NCBI GenBank assembly: GCA_002719955.1
Contig: PBFW01000062.1
Span: forward strand, 20,338-84,337
Reading direction: 5' to 3'
Origin: Deltaproteobacteria bacterium
GTDB taxonomy: Bacteria > Myxococcota_A > UBA9160 > UBA4427
DNA: 64,000 bases
Numbering within the stretch: the stretch's first letter is position 1; each line of letters opens with the position of its first letter. Position numbers and translations under genes: made by a program. Of this stretch, positions 26,762-36,354 are shown one piece after another. The notes under the pieces were generated by a model, which worked only from the letters and a program-made list of their open reading frames with translations, searched no databases and was not told the DNA's origin.

Positions 26762-27441
26762 GCGACGCGCACCTCCCGAGCCACGGCGTCGAGGATGCCA
26801 TTGACGAAGGAGGGGGACGTATCGCTCCCGAATCGACGGGCGAGATCGACGGCCTCGTCGATGACGACGGCGACGGGGGTCTCGGTATCCCGAAGCTCGA
26901 AGACCGCGAGACGCAAGACATTCCGATCGACGGCCGCCATTCGCGAGACGCGCCAATTACGGGCGTGTTGGCCCACGATCTCGTCGAGTTCCACTGCCCG
27001 TGCCGCGACACCGGCGACGAGTTCTCGGGCAAAAGCGATCGCACTCCTCGGCACCGAGAAATGTTCGGTGACCCGATCGAAGGCAGTCGCGCTCGCCACG
27101 GCCGGGTCGAGCACGACAACGTCGTCCTCCACGTCTCCCTCGACCGCCTGTTCTTCGGCGACCTCGGGCTCCGCCCGAACCAAGCGCCTCGCGGGCCGCG
27201 AATGCGCAGCGGGACCGGTAGGTGGCATGGCCCGAGAGGGTGCATCGGAATACTCCGCGGCGCTGGAAAGAGGCGCGGGCGACGTTCGCGGTCCGACGGA
27301 CCCCCTCGAAGCTCGGGCGGCTCGAGCCACCCGGGCATCTCGCGGCCCGGTCTCACCGAGATCCAAGGCGTAGAGCACCTGAAGCGCGATCTCGCGTCCC
27401 GCGTGACGACCGCCGCTCGCCGCGTTCGCAGAATCAGTCAC
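26758..27441 (-). CDS. nusB: NusB transcription antitermination factor with long internal insertion
   Basis: NusB joins NusE (S10) at boxA RNA to support rRNA antitermination. The 227-residue protein begins with the normal first helix GREIALQVLYALDLG (16-30) and ends with the canonical NWRVSRMAAVDRNVLRLAVFEL, VVIDEAVDLARRFG and FVNGILDAVAREVRV. Between residues about 31 and 115 is an Ala/Arg/Pro/Glu-rich low-complexity insertion that makes it about 85 residues longer than E. coli NusB (139). The start overlaps the ribH stop by 4 nt, the common ribH-nusB arrangement. Confidence 0.93.
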   Translation of the reverse strand: MTDSANAASGGRHAGREIALQVLYALDLGETGPRDARVARAARASRGSVGPRTSPAPLSSAAEYSDAPSRAMPPTGPAAHSRPARRLVRAEPEVAEEQAVEGDVEDDVVVLDPAVASATAFDRVTEHFSVPRSAIAFARELVAGVAARAVELDEIVGQHARNWRVSRMAAVDRNVLRLAVFELRDTETPVAVVIDEAVDLARRFGSDTSPSFVNGILDAVAREVRVA

Positions 27442-27944
27442 GAGGCCATCACGTCCGCACGAGTCGTGACCACCGAAGAGCCATCCAGCCCCCCCAATAG
27501 GCGGACCATCTCGACCGCGGCCAACGCGACCTCGCCCCCCTTGTTGCCGTCACTCCCGCCGGCGCGGGCAAGGGCCTGGTCGATCGTATCGGTCGTCAGA
27601 ACGCCGAAGCCGACGGGCACAGCACAACTCCGCATGATCTCCCGCACACCGTCGGTCACGCCCCGGCACACGTACTCGAAATGCGGGGTCCCGCCGCGAA
27701 TCACCGACCCCAGCGCCACGATCGCATCGAAACGCCCGCTCTCCGCGATCCGCCGCGCCGCCTGCGGAATCTCGAAGGCACCGGCTACCCAGAAGAGCTC
27801 CAGATCATCCGCATCCGCCCCGTGTTCGACCAGCGTCTCGTGAGCGCCGTCGATCAAGCGAATCGAAATCAGATGATTAAAACGCGAAACGACCAACGCC
27901 ACGCGCAGACCCGTCGCATCGACCGATGGTGTCGCAACTCTCAT
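27438..27944 (-). CDS. ribH: RibH, 6,7-dimethyl-8-ribityllumazine synthase
   Basis: A 168-residue enzyme condensing 5-amino-6-ribitylaminouracil with 3,4-dihydroxybutanone phosphate in riboflavin synthesis. Motifs include VALVVSRFNHLISIRLIDGA, WVAGAFEIPQAARR, the VIRGGTPHFEYVC segment with catalytic His88, and PVGFGVLTTDTIDQALARAG. Length is normal for subunits that assemble into 60-mers. It is followed directly by nusB; ribE and ribBA, often between ribD and ribH, are not present here. Confidence 0.96.
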   Translation of the reverse strand: MRVATPSVDATGLRVALVVSRFNHLISIRLIDGAHETLVEHGADADDLELFWVAGAFEIPQAARRIAESGRFDAIVALGSVIRGGTPHFEYVCRGVTDGVREIMRSCAVPVGFGVLTTDTIDQALARAGGSDGNKGGEVALAAVEMVRLLGGLDGSSVVTTRADVMAS

Positions 27945-28029
27945 AGCGTCCGAACCTCGTGATCAGCCGGAATACGGATCGTCATCGAGACCCCCGGGGT
28001 CGTACGATACGGATTGCCCGCTGCGACCT

Positions 28030-29235
28030 TCATTTCTTTCGTCTCCCACCGACCTTGCGGCGCCGCGCGCCCGGCGACGGTTCACGGCGAATCATTCCAT
28101 GGATGTGCAGATCCTGCTCCCGTCGAGCCACTCGAATCGGATCGAGCGAAACCGCATCGATGAGCCGGGAGAGTTCGAGAGGACCGAGCCCCGGCTTGCC
28201 GTCCCCGCCGATCAGGATCGGCGCGAGCATCCAGTGTACCTCGTCGACCAGATCCGCTCGCAGGAGCGCGGCTGCAAGGCCTCCTCCCCCTTCGACGAGC
28301 ACGCTGGTCAAGCCTTCCTCGGCCAGCCGCCCAAACGCGGGAGCGAGATCGACATGGCCTCTTGCCGCCGAAGGCACCTCGAGAACTCGACCCGCCACCG
28401 CACGAATGCGGCGAATCCCGCGCGCGCGCGCGCGACACACCACCCAGGTGCGCGCCGCACCGGACCCGGTCAGCAACCTGGACGTCGCCGGAACCCGAAG
28501 GCGGCCGTCCAAGAGGACCCGAATCGGTTCGCGCGCGACGCGCCCGCCACGCCGCACGCTCAACTCGGGATCGTCCACCAGTGCGGTCTGCGAGCCAACC
28601 ATGACCGCATCATGTGCATCACGCAGGCGGTGCACGAATTCTCGGGAGGCGGGTCCGGTGATCCAGCGCGACTCGCCGGTGGCCGTTGCGATCCGTCCAT
28701 CGAGGGTCGTCGCCAGTTTGAGCGTCACCCAGGGTCGCCCGCGTTCACAAACGGACAGGAAGCCGCGATGTTGGTGGCGGCACTCGGCTTCGAGAACGCC
28801 GGTGGTCACCGCAACACCGCCGCGGCGCAGACGCGCGAAGCCCTTGCCGGCGACCCGCGCGTGAGGATCGCGGCAGCCTGCGACAACGCGCGCGATCCCC
28901 GCCTCGAGTAACGCCTCGGTGCAGGGGCCCGTTCGCCCCTGAAAATTACACGGTTCGAGGGTCACAGCGATCGAGGCCCCGCGCAGCGTCCGATCGCCGT
29001 ATCGCCGCCGAACCTTCTCGATCGCGTCGATCTCGGCATGTGCCCCACCAGGCGGACGGGTGAATCCGCGACCCAGAACGCGATCGCCACGAAACACGAC
29101 AGCTCCCACGCTCGGATTCGGATGGGTGCGCCCGTCGCCACGCGCCGCCACCCCGAGAGCGAGTCGCATCATCCGCTCATCGCGCGCGGACGAATCCCCG
29201 CGCGCCCGCGATGTACGGGATCGAACGGAACTCAT
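28030..29235 (-). CDS. ribD: RibD, bifunctional riboflavin deaminase/reductase
   Basis: A 401-residue enzyme for the second and third steps of the GTP branch of riboflavin synthesis. The N-terminal deaminase has the zinc site HAE (His66, Glu68), EPC (Cys96) and GPC (Cys105) within GRTGPC. The C-terminal reductase starts around RPWVTLKLATTLDGRIA and contains VLVEGGGGLAAALL. The C-terminus is a basic tail (RRRKVGGRRKK). It overlaps the nrdR end by 4 nt and lies 85 nt before ribH. Confidence 0.95.
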   Translation of the reverse strand: MSSVRSRTSRARGDSSARDERMMRLALGVAARGDGRTHPNPSVGAVVFRGDRVLGRGFTRPPGGAHAEIDAIEKVRRRYGDRTLRGASIAVTLEPCNFQGRTGPCTEALLEAGIARVVAGCRDPHARVAGKGFARLRRGGVAVTTGVLEAECRHQHRGFLSVCERGRPWVTLKLATTLDGRIATATGESRWITGPASREFVHRLRDAHDAVMVGSQTALVDDPELSVRRGGRVAREPIRVLLDGRLRVPATSRLLTGSGAARTWVVCRARARGIRRIRAVAGRVLEVPSAARGHVDLAPAFGRLAEEGLTSVLVEGGGGLAAALLRADLVDEVHWMLAPILIGGDGKPGLGPLELSRLIDAVSLDPIRVARREQDLHIHGMIRREPSPGARRRKVGGRRKK

Positions 29236-29756
29236 CGACGCGCTCGAAAGGACCTCACCGTCCCCTCGACTGAATCCGCCCCCTCGGAGGCATCGCCATG
29301 CACGGGTTCGTCGGAGATCTCGGCGAAGAAGGCCTCATAGTCGCTCGGACTCGAGAAATCGCGGAAGACCGAGGCGAAACGAACGGCCGCGAGGGCGTCG
29401 ATCGCAGATAACTCTTCGAGTACCCGCCGGCCGATGTGCACGCTCGTCACCTCGCGTTCGCCGGACTCATGAAGACCGCGCTCGACACGGTCGACCAGCC
29501 TTTCGACGGCTTCGGTCGAAACCGGCCGTTTGACGCACGCGTGTTCGACACCGCGCCGGAGCTTGGTGCGGTCGTATTCCTCACGACGTTCGTCGTGCTT
29601 GATGACACGTGGGAGCGTCTCCTCGATTCGTTCGCGCGTCGTGAAGCGACGACCGCATTCGTCGCATTCCCGTCTCCGGCGAATCTCGGACCCGTCCCGA
29701 GCCAGGCGCGAATCGATGACACGATTCCCATCGTCAGTGCAGAACGGACACTGCAC
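29232..29756 (-). CDS. nrdR: NrdR, repressor of ribonucleotide reductase genes
   Basis: A 174-residue regulator with an N-terminal zinc ribbon (CPFC at Cys3/Cys6 and CDEC at Cys31/Cys34) followed by RRFTTRERIEETLPRVIKHD and the ATP-cone (about 48-140). It represses nrd operons according to ATP/dATP level. It is slightly longer than usual (about 150) owing to a C-terminal tail. It starts 3 nt after glyA ends and overlaps ribD, matching the frequent glyA-nrdR-ribD order. Confidence 0.96.
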   Translation of the reverse strand: MQCPFCTDDGNRVIDSRLARDGSEIRRRRECDECGRRFTTRERIEETLPRVIKHDERREEYDRTKLRRGVEHACVKRPVSTEAVERLVDRVERGLHESGEREVTSVHIGRRVLEELSAIDALAAVRFASVFRDFSSPSDYEAFFAEISDEPVHGDASEGADSVEGTVRSFRARR

Positions 29757-29759
29757 GCT

Positions 29760-31049
29760 TCAGTCCGTCTCGTTCCATCGCTCCACATAGAGCGGGAATT
29801 GGCGGCAGAGATCGGCCACCTCACCTCGAATCGCTTCGAGATTCTCCGAATGGGTGGGCTCCGTGAGGACCCGGGAGAGGAACTCGCCGATCTGGACCAT
29901 CTCGGCCTCGCGCATCCCGCGCGTCGTGACCGCCGGAGTTCCGATCCGCACCCCCGAGGTCACCGCCGGCTTGCGCGGATCGAAGGGAACCAGGTTCTTG
30001 TTCGCCGTGATTCCCGCGAGGTCGAGCGCGTTCTGGGCGGCCTTGCCCGTCGTCTCGCGACCGACGAGGGAGAGCAGGAAGAGATGATTATCCGTGCCAC
30101 CGGAAACGACCTTGAAATCCTTGCTCTGCACGGCATCGGAGAGCGCCTTCGAGTTGGCCACGATCTGCTCGCAATAGGCGCGGAAATCCACCGACAGCGC
30201 CTCCTTGAAGGCGACGGCCTTGCCAGCGATCACGTGCATCAGGGGCCCGCCCTGTAGTCCCGGGAAAATCGCGCTGTTGATTTTCTTCGCCCAATCCTCG
30301 TCGCACAGGATCAGACCGCCGCGCGGACCACGAAGGGTCTTGTGCGTCGTGCTCGTAACGATGTGTGCCTTGCCGACCGGGCTCGGGTGGACCCCGGAGG
30401 CGACGAGACCTGCAATATGGGCGATGTCGGCAAAGAGGAGAGCGCCGACTTCGTCGGCGATCGAGCGGAAGATCTCGAAATCGATCGTGCGTGAATACGC
30501 CGTTGCGCCGCACTGGATCATCTTGGGAGAGTGGGCGAGCGCCAATTCGCGCAGCTGATCGTAATCGATCCGTTCATCCCCCTCGGAGACTCCGTAGGGA
30601 ACGATCGTGAAATGCTTGCCGGAGAAGTTGACCGGGCTGCCGTGTGTGAGATGGCCGCCGTGATCGAGGTTCATCGCGAGAACCGTATCTCCGCGCTGAA
30701 GGACCGCTTCGTAGACCGCGGCATTCGCCTGGCTCCCGGAATGCGGCTGGACATTGGCGTGATCCGCCCCGAAGAGTTCCTTGGCCCGCTCGATCGCGAG
30801 ATCCTCGACCTCATCGACCTCTTCGCAGCCGCCATAATAACGACGGCCGGGATAACCCTCGGCGTATTTGTTCGTCAGGACCGAACCCACCGCTTCGAGA
30901 ACGGCCTCGGAGACGAAATTTTCCGACGCGATCAGCTCGATCGAGAGGCCCTGGCGGCGGCCCTCCCGGCGGACAAATTGGGCGACTTCCGGATCGGTGC
31001 GGTCGAGGTGGGGCGTCAGGGAGGCGGCGGAGGGAATCTGTTGGGACAT
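29760..31049 (-). CDS. glyA: GlyA, serine hydroxymethyltransferase
   Basis: A PLP enzyme interconverting serine and glycine with tetrahydrofolate, the main one-carbon source. The 429-residue protein has LIASENFVS, the [15 protein letters not shown] signature and the PLP-lysine motif [14 protein letters not shown]. The start at 31049 gives the common MSQ-type N-terminus; GAGGA lies 14 nt upstream, nearer to a TTG two codons earlier, so a start shift of two residues is possible. It heads the glyA-nrdR-ribD-ribH-nusB series. Confidence 0.96.
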   Translation of the reverse strand: MSQQIPSAASLTPHLDRTDPEVAQFVRREGRRQGLSIELIASENFVSEAVLEAVGSVLTNKYAEGYPGRRYYGGCEEVDEVEDLAIERAKELFGADHANVQPHSGSQANAAVYEAVLQRGDTVLAMNLDHGGHLTHGSPVNFSGKHFTIVPYGVSEGDERIDYDQLRELALAHSPKMIQCGATAYSRTIDFEIFRSIADEVGALLFADIAHIAGLVASGVHPSPVGKAHIVTSTTHKTLRGPRGGLILCDEDWAKKINSAIFPGLQGGPLMHVIAGKAVAFKEALSVDFRAYCEQIVANSKALSDAVQSKDFKVVSGGTDNHLFLLSLVGRETTGKAAQNALDLAGITANKNLVPFDPRKPAVTSGVRIGTPAVTTRGMREAEMVQIGEFLSRVLTEPTHSENLEAIRGEVADLCRQFPLYVERWNETD

Positions 31050-31155
31050 TTTCAACCATGTTCCTCGCACGAAGCCGCCAAACTACGGGACCTCGAGCTG
31101 CATCCGGGCATCTGAGGGGGCGAGGCGCTGACAATAGCGGGCGGGGAGCGCCGGG

Positions 31156-32418
31156 TCAGGCGTCGGGATGCGAGAAGATCAGGCTTCCGTTGGTTCCACC
31201 GAATCCGAATGAATTCGACAGGATGTGCGCCACCTGGGCCGGCCGGGCCTTGCCCGCGACATGGTCGAGTTCGCAGCCCGGGCCCGCCGTCTCGAGGTTG
31301 ATGGTGGGAGGCAGGCGTTGGGCGTGGAGGGCCGAAATGGCCAAAATCGCCTCGAGCGCGCCAGCGGCCCCGAGCAGATGACCGGTCGCCGACTTCGTCG
31401 CGGAAACCGGCAGATGATCGGTCCATCGGCCGAAGACCTCGCGCAGGGCCCGCGCCTCGACGACATCCCCGATGGAGGTCGAGGTCGCGTGGGCGTTGAC
31501 CGCATCGACGCGACTCGGCTCGAAGCCGGCCCTCGCGAGTGCCGACCGCATACAACGAATCGCCCCCGCCCCGCTTCGGTCCGGCGCACTCAGGTGAAAA
31601 CCATCTGCCGATGCACCGTAGCCGGAGAGGACCGCGAGGGGCTGGGCCCCGCGCGCCAGCGCATGATCCTCGGCTTCGAGCACCAGAACAGCGGCCCCCT
31701 CTCCTAACACGAAGCCATCGCGCCCAACGTCGAAGGGGCGGCTCGCGCGTGTGCTCTCGGAGTTTGGTGAGAGCGCTCGCATCGCGGCAAAACCGGCGAT
31801 CGTCAGCGGCACCATCGGCGCCTCCGCCCCTCCGGCGAGCGCGACGTCGACCACCCCGCGCGCGATCGCCTCGGCCGATTCGCCGAGGGCATGGGTACTC
31901 GTCGCGCAGGCGGTCGAATGGGAGAGATTGGGACCACCGAGCCGGAAGTGGATCGACACCATACCGCTGGGCATGTTCACGATCGAATAGGGAACGACAA
32001 AGGGAGAAACCCGGCGCGCGCCCTTCGTCTCGAGGATCCTCTGGTTGGCGATCAGTGTCTCGACGCCACCGACCCCGGAGCCGATCGCGACCATCACGCG
32101 TTCCCGATCGGTCGCATCGAAATCGAGACCCGCGTGGGAGACGGCCTCCTGGGCGGCAAGCAGCGCAAACCGCAACACGCGATCCATTCGCCTCGCTTCT
32201 TTGGACGGAACATTCGCGAGTTCGGGCTCGTCCTTCACCTCACAAGCGATCTGGACAGGCAGATCAGAGGGATCGAAACGCGTGATCCGCGCTGCCCCGG
32301 AACAACCCTCCACGACCGATTCCCAGGTCGTGGCGACATCCGAGCCATTTGGGGTGAGACAACCCAACCCCGTCACCACCACCCTCCTGCTCTGCGAAAC
32401 GGAAGGCGCGACCGGCAA
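31156..32418 (-). CDS. fabF: FabF, beta-ketoacyl-ACP synthase II
   Basis: A condensing enzyme of fatty-acid elongation. The Cys-His-His triad is visible: Cys in LSHSTACATSTHALG, His in VNAHATSTSIGD, and His in SATKSATGHLLGAAGA, followed by SNSFGFGGTNGSL. The start is placed at TTG 32418 because GGGGA lies 8 nt upstream, inside the acpP end, giving 420 residues (usual about 412). A GTG at 32436 overlapping acpP is an alternative. It is the last gene of yceD-rpmF-fabD-acpP-fabF. Confidence 0.93.
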   Translation of the reverse strand: MPVAPSVSQSRRVVVTGLGCLTPNGSDVATTWESVVEGCSGAARITRFDPSDLPVQIACEVKDEPELANVPSKEARRMDRVLRFALLAAQEAVSHAGLDFDATDRERVMVAIGSGVGGVETLIANQRILETKGARRVSPFVVPYSIVNMPSGMVSIHFRLGGPNLSHSTACATSTHALGESAEAIARGVVDVALAGGAEAPMVPLTIAGFAAMRALSPNSESTRASRPFDVGRDGFVLGEGAAVLVLEAEDHALARGAQPLAVLSGYGASADGFHLSAPDRSGAGAIRCMRSALARAGFEPSRVDAVNAHATSTSIGDVVEARALREVFGRWTDHLPVSATKSATGHLLGAAGALEAILAISALHAQRLPPTINLETAGPGCELDHVAGKARPAQVAHILSNSFGFGGTNGSLIFSHPDA

Positions 32419-32422
32419 GGCG

Positions 32423-32659
32423 CTAGTCCCCGACACGCTCTTTGAGATACCCAATGGCGTCGGAGATGGTCTGCATCTTCTCGGCATCATCGTCGGGGAT
32501 CTCGATGTCGAAGGTCTCCTCGAGCGTCATGACGAGTTCGACGATATCCAGCGAATCCGCACCGAGATCGTCAATGAACGAGGCGTTGAGCAACGCCTCG
32601 TCCTTGGAGACGCCCAGTTGTTCGACGATCAGATCGGTGACGCGTGCTTCGAGAGACAT
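32423..32659 (-). CDS. acpP: Acyl carrier protein
   Basis: A 78-residue acidic carrier of acyl chains in fatty-acid and lipid A synthesis. The phosphopantetheine site is Ser36 in [17 protein letters not shown]. The C-terminal helix [19 protein letters not shown] is typical. It lies about 100 nt downstream of fabD, where fabG is commonly located, and almost touches fabF. The wider gap may hold an internal promoter, which I could not identify. Confidence 0.97.
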   Translation of the reverse strand: MSLEARVTDLIVEQLGVSKDEALLNASFIDDLGADSLDIVELVMTLEETFDIEIPDDDAEKMQTISDAIGYLKERVGD

Positions 32660-32762
32660 AGCTGGAGATCCTCCACAACTCGATCCGGAATGAGATAGAA
32701 AGGCTAGCGCCGTCCCCCCGGTACGGCGATGCCAGACAAACCTCAATAGGCGCTCGAGCCTT

Positions 32763-33728
32763 TCATTCTGAGACAGTTCCTGCAACGAATTCGCGGACTT
32801 CGTCCAAGTCAGCGAAAGAGGCAAAATTCGCCCGGCGGGCTCGACGCTCGATCCGCGCAATCAGGCCCGAGAGCACCCGCCCGGGACCGACCTCGAGGAA
32901 TTGATCCACACCGAGGGCCTTCATCCGCGCGACCATATCGCTGAATCGAACGGGTGCGGTCACCTGCTCGCGAAGCAGAGCGGGCATCCGAGAGGCATCG
33001 GCATTCGGCTCGGCCTCGACATTCGTGATGAGGGGCGGCACGGCCTCTGAAAAGACGAGCCGGCCGAGTTCGATTTCGAGCTTCTCGGCCGCGGGCTTCA
33101 TCAGGGTGCAATGAAAGGGTGCGGACACCGGCAACGGCACGGTCTTCTTGGCGCCGAGTTCCCTGGCCTGTAAGCAGGCGGCTTCGACACCCGCTGCGTC
33201 GCCCGCAATCACGGTCTGCTGGGGCGAATTGAAATTGGCCGGGGTCACGACCAATCCGGTCTCGTGCGCCGCCTGGCGACAAGCATCGGAGACGACGTCG
33301 GGCGCGACACCCATCACCGCAGCCATCGCACCCCGACCCTCGGCCACGGCGTCCTGCATCAGGCGACCGCGCAGGTTCACGGTGCGCACGGCGTCCTCGA
33401 AACCCAATGCTCCGGCGGCCACGAGCGCGGAATATTCTCCGAGGCTATGCCCGCCGACAAACGCGGGTTCGAGCGATCCGAGCTCTTCTTCGAGCGCGCG
33501 CAGCAGCGCGATGCTCGTCGTCAAGATCGCTGGCTGTTGAATTTCGGTACGACGCAGCTCGTCTTCGGGGCCCTCGAAGCAGAGCTTCGAAAGCGAGGTC
33601 CTAATCGAAGCGGAAATCGCCTCGTCGGCCTCTTCGAAAACCGCACGCGCCGCCGGCGACGCTTCGAAGACGTCGCGGCCCATGCCGACCTCTTGCGAGG
33701 CTTGCCCCGGAAAAAGAAGAGCGAGCAT
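32763..33728 (-). CDS. fabD: FabD, malonyl-CoA:ACP transacylase
   Basis: A 321-residue enzyme loading malonate onto ACP. It starts [19 protein letters not shown], has the nucleophile Ser95 in [11 protein letters not shown] and the catalytic His206 in [10 protein letters not shown], plus NVEAEPN and the C-terminal [14 protein letters not shown]. Length is close to the family (about 310). The start at 33728 lies 5 nt after the rpmF stop; an upstream open frame overlapping rpmF is not used. plsX and fabH, usually between rpmF and fabD, are absent. Confidence 0.96.
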   Translation of the reverse strand: MLALLFPGQASQEVGMGRDVFEASPAARAVFEEADEAISASIRTSLSKLCFEGPEDELRRTEIQQPAILTTSIALLRALEEELGSLEPAFVGGHSLGEYSALVAAGALGFEDAVRTVNLRGRLMQDAVAEGRGAMAAVMGVAPDVVSDACRQAAHETGLVVTPANFNSPQQTVIAGDAAGVEAACLQARELGAKKTVPLPVSAPFHCTLMKPAAEKLEIELGRLVFSEAVPPLITNVEAEPNADASRMPALLREQVTAPVRFSDMVARMKALGVDQFLEVGPGRVLSGLIARIERRARRANFASFADLDEVREFVAGTVSE

Positions 33729-33733
33729 CGACG

Positions 33734-33916
33734 TTATTCGTCGTCGACTTGGATGATCGTCCGGCCCTTGTAGGAGCCGCAGGCTCCGCAAACCCGATGC
33801 GGCGCCTTGGGGGCTCCACATTGCGGGCAGGTGCTGGTCGCGGGCGCGCTCAGCGAGTCATGGCTTCGGCGCTTGTCACGTCGCGCCTTCGAGGTTTTTC
33901 GCTTCGGTACGGCCAT
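33734..33916 (-). CDS. rpmF: 50S ribosomal protein L32
   Basis: A 60-residue zinc-ribbon ribosomal protein. The N-terminus [19 protein letters not shown] is the L32 signature and the zinc site uses Cys30, Cys33, Cys43 and Cys46 (CPQC, CGAC). The start at 33916 is chosen from this signature; an ATG six codons upstream is in frame. It follows yceD, the usual gene order. Confidence 0.97.
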   Translation of the reverse strand: MAVPKRKTSKARRDKRRSHDSLSAPATSTCPQCGAPKAPHRVCGACGSYKGRTIIQVDDE

Positions 33917-34067
33917 TGGATCCGTATTCCCCATCGTACTCCGGCGTACGCCGGTTCATGTGATTGTACTTCGAAGCCGCTCCAAGCGGCCTCGCCCGCG
34001 GCTCGAATGCGGAGTGAGTTGCCCAGCATCGATTCCGCGATCTTCGTTTCTTTCCTGACTTCCCCGC

Positions 34068-34706
34068 CTATCCGCCCTGCCCGCCGCCCTGGTCTTGCTT
34101 CAGGCTTGCGAGCACCGCAAAGGGCGACTCGATCTTCTCGTCTTTGCAGTCACAACCCGTCGCGGTCCCCGGCGACTGTTGGCTGCGCTGCTCGTCGGGG
34201 CCGTTTCTATTCTCACCGCAATGCGAGCAGATTCCCAGACACGCATCGTCGCAAAGGGGCTGAATCGGCATCGCGAGCGCGATCACCTCACCAAAAAAAT
34301 CGTCCAATCGAACGACCGATCCCCGATACAGACCTGCCTCGAGATCTTCCCCGAGGCAGAGTCCGTTCTGAGCGAGCCCCCGCTTCCCCTCCGGATCCAC
34401 AGACTCGTGGCCCTTGATGGGACTCAACGCCAGCCGGTACGTGTCATGAAGCGGATGAGGATAGCGCTTGACGCAGCGGCTGCACTCGCGACCCACCCGA
34501 CCGCTGACCGCCCCCTCGATGAAGACTTCGTCCTGCACCCGGGACGCGGACAGAACGAAGCGGAAGGGCTCCTCAACTTCACACATCTCAGTCTGGGTCG
34601 CCCGCTCCCGGTCGCCCCACCAGGTCCCGCTCACATCGAATTCGAGGCGTTTCGGCTCCTCGGTCAGCCGCTCGATCTGGATCAGGAAATCGGGCATGTC
34701 CGGCAT
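34068..34706 (-). CDS. yceD: YceD/DUF177 family protein
   Basis: A 212-residue protein with the DUF177 (YceD) pattern: SGRVGRECSRCVKRY in the middle and the C-terminal PLCDDACLGICSHCGENRN. YceD is associated with 23S rRNA accumulation and is almost always next to rpmF, as here. It carries an extra C-terminal tail of about 40 residues after the cysteine motif, including CDCKDEKIESPFAVLASLK. It is divergent from gltX. Confidence 0.9.
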   Translation of the reverse strand: MPDMPDFLIQIERLTEEPKRLEFDVSGTWWGDRERATQTEMCEVEEPFRFVLSASRVQDEVFIEGAVSGRVGRECSRCVKRYPHPLHDTYRLALSPIKGHESVDPEGKRGLAQNGLCLGEDLEAGLYRGSVVRLDDFFGEVIALAMPIQPLCDDACLGICSHCGENRNGPDEQRSQQSPGTATGCDCKDEKIESPFAVLASLKQDQGGGQGG

Positions 34707-34900
34707 TTCCTGGCGTTCGCCAAGGGATTGGGCGAGTTCGCGGCCAAATCAGGGAAATCAGGGAGTAAAGCGGTTTGAATCCGGCACTTTGCGGGCTCTT
34801 CAGGCAGGGCCAGGGGCATAGCGCAACCGCCCCGCCCAAGGCAACACGAAGCCCGGATTCTGCCGGAGGGCGGTCCGACCTGCGATATGCTCCGCGCCCC

Positions 34901-36322
34901 ATGGCCACCATCCGAACTCGATTCGCACCTAGCCCCACGGGGTTTCTCCATATCGGCGGCGCCCGCACAGCGCTCTTCAATTGGGCCCTCACCCGTCGGC
35001 TCGGCGGGGAATTCGTCCTCCGGATCGAAGATACCGACCTCGAACGATCGACCCGCGCCTCGGAGGAGGCCGTCCTCGACGGGTTGCGCTGGCTCGGGAT
35101 CGATTGGGACGAGGGCCCACATCGCCAGACTGAAAGAGCGGATCGCCACGCCGAAATCGTCGAAGCGTTGCTCGACTCCGGTGCCGCCTACCGCTGTGTC
35201 TGCGCCAAGGAAGATCTCGAAGCACGCCGAGAAGCCGATGTCGCCAATGGCGGCAAGGGAATCTACGACGGCTGCTGTCGCGACCTCGCGCTCGGCCCCG
35301 ATTGCGGCACCCACGTCGTGCGGCTGCGCATCGACCACGACAGCTCTCTGCGCTGGGACGATCTCGTCTTCGGTCCGAGCGGTCAGCACGCGAGCGAGAT
35401 CGGGGACGGCATCATCCGCCGAAGCGATGGATCTCCGCTCTACCATCTCGCCGTCGTCGCCGACGACCTCGACATGGGCATCACCCACGTCGTGCGCGGT
35501 GCAGACCACCACAGCAACACGCCCTTTCAACTCGCTCTCTACAGCGCACTGGGGGCCACGCCGCCGATCTTCGCCCACGTGCCGCTGATCGTGGCGGAGA
35601 GCGGCCGCAAACTCTCAAAGCGAAAGGACCCGGTCTCCTTGCAGCAGTTCAAGGCCGACGGATACCTGCCGGAAGCGATGCTGAACTGGCTGGCGCGACT
35701 CGGCTGGTCCCACGGGGATCAGGAGCTCTTCTCTGCCGCGGAGATCGTCGATCACTTCGACCTCGAGCATGTGGGGCGATCGGGGGCGCAGGCGGATCTC
35801 GGCAAACTCGACTGGCTCTGTCAGCACTACCTGAAAGAGCGGTCCGCAGACTCACTCTTCGAGGCCGTCAGCCCCTTTCTCGATTCCGTCGCGGGTCGCC
35901 CCGTCGCGCGTGACGAGTCCATCGATCAGACCCTCGATCTCCTGCGCGAGCGAAGCAATCAACTCGTCGAAATGGCCCAGAAGGCGAGCTTCGTCTTGAA
36001 CGACGAGATCGAGATCGAGGCTGGCGCGGCCAAGAAACATCTGCGCCCGGTCGTCCTCGATCCCCTCGAATCCCTCGCCGAAACGCTCGGTGCGTTAGGC
36101 GACTGGACAATCGAGAACCTCGAACGCGCCTTCGAGGAGACTTGCAAGGCCCACGGGGATCTCAAGCTCGGCAAGCTGGCCCAGCCCGTCCGCGTTGCGG
36201 TCACGGGAACCGGTGCCTCACCGGGGATTTACGAGACCCTCGAGGTCGTGGGCCAGGACCGCACGCTCGGGCGCCTGCAGAGGGCCTTGGCGTTCATCCG
36301 CGCGCGAGCCGCCGAGGGCTGA
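34901..36322 (+). CDS. gltX: Glutamyl-tRNA synthetase
   Basis: A 473-residue class I synthetase that charges tRNA-Glu. The ATP-binding HIGH-like motif is in RFAPSPTGFLHIGGA and the KMSKS-like motif is KLSKR (237-241) in ESGRKLSKRKDPVSL. A possible zinc-binding region YRCVCAKEDLE with later GCC is visible. The start at 34901 gives MATIRTRFAPSPTGF; the open frame continues upstream without similarity. Whether it is discriminating or also charges tRNA-Gln cannot be told from the sequence alone. It is convergent with pilD. A tRNA-Glu gene lies about 4.7 kb downstream. Confidence 0.96.
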   Translation: MATIRTRFAPSPTGFLHIGGARTALFNWALTRRLGGEFVLRIEDTDLERSTRASEEAVLDGLRWLGIDWDEGPHRQTERADRHAEIVEALLDSGAAYRCVCAKEDLEARREADVANGGKGIYDGCCRDLALGPDCGTHVVRLRIDHDSSLRWDDLVFGPSGQHASEIGDGIIRRSDGSPLYHLAVVADDLDMGITHVVRGADHHSNTPFQLALYSALGATPPIFAHVPLIVAESGRKLSKRKDPVSLQQFKADGYLPEAMLNWLARLGWSHGDQELFSAAEIVDHFDLEHVGRSGAQADLGKLDWLCQHYLKERSADSLFEAVSPFLDSVAGRPVARDESIDQTLDLLRERSNQLVEMAQKASFVLNDEIEIEAGAAKKHLRPVVLDPLESLAETLGALGDWTIENLERAFEETCKAHGDLKLGKLAQPVRVAVTGTGASPGIYETLEVVGQDRTLGRLQRALAFIRARAAEG

Positions 36323-36354
36323 GCGTCCACGACCGCCGAGACGCGCCCCGCAGA

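Noticed and set aside
34682..35578. 298-codon minus-strand frame opposite gltX
   Set aside because: It is antisense to the glutamyl-tRNA synthetase, which has intact motifs; the frame shows no domain and only reflects codon bias.
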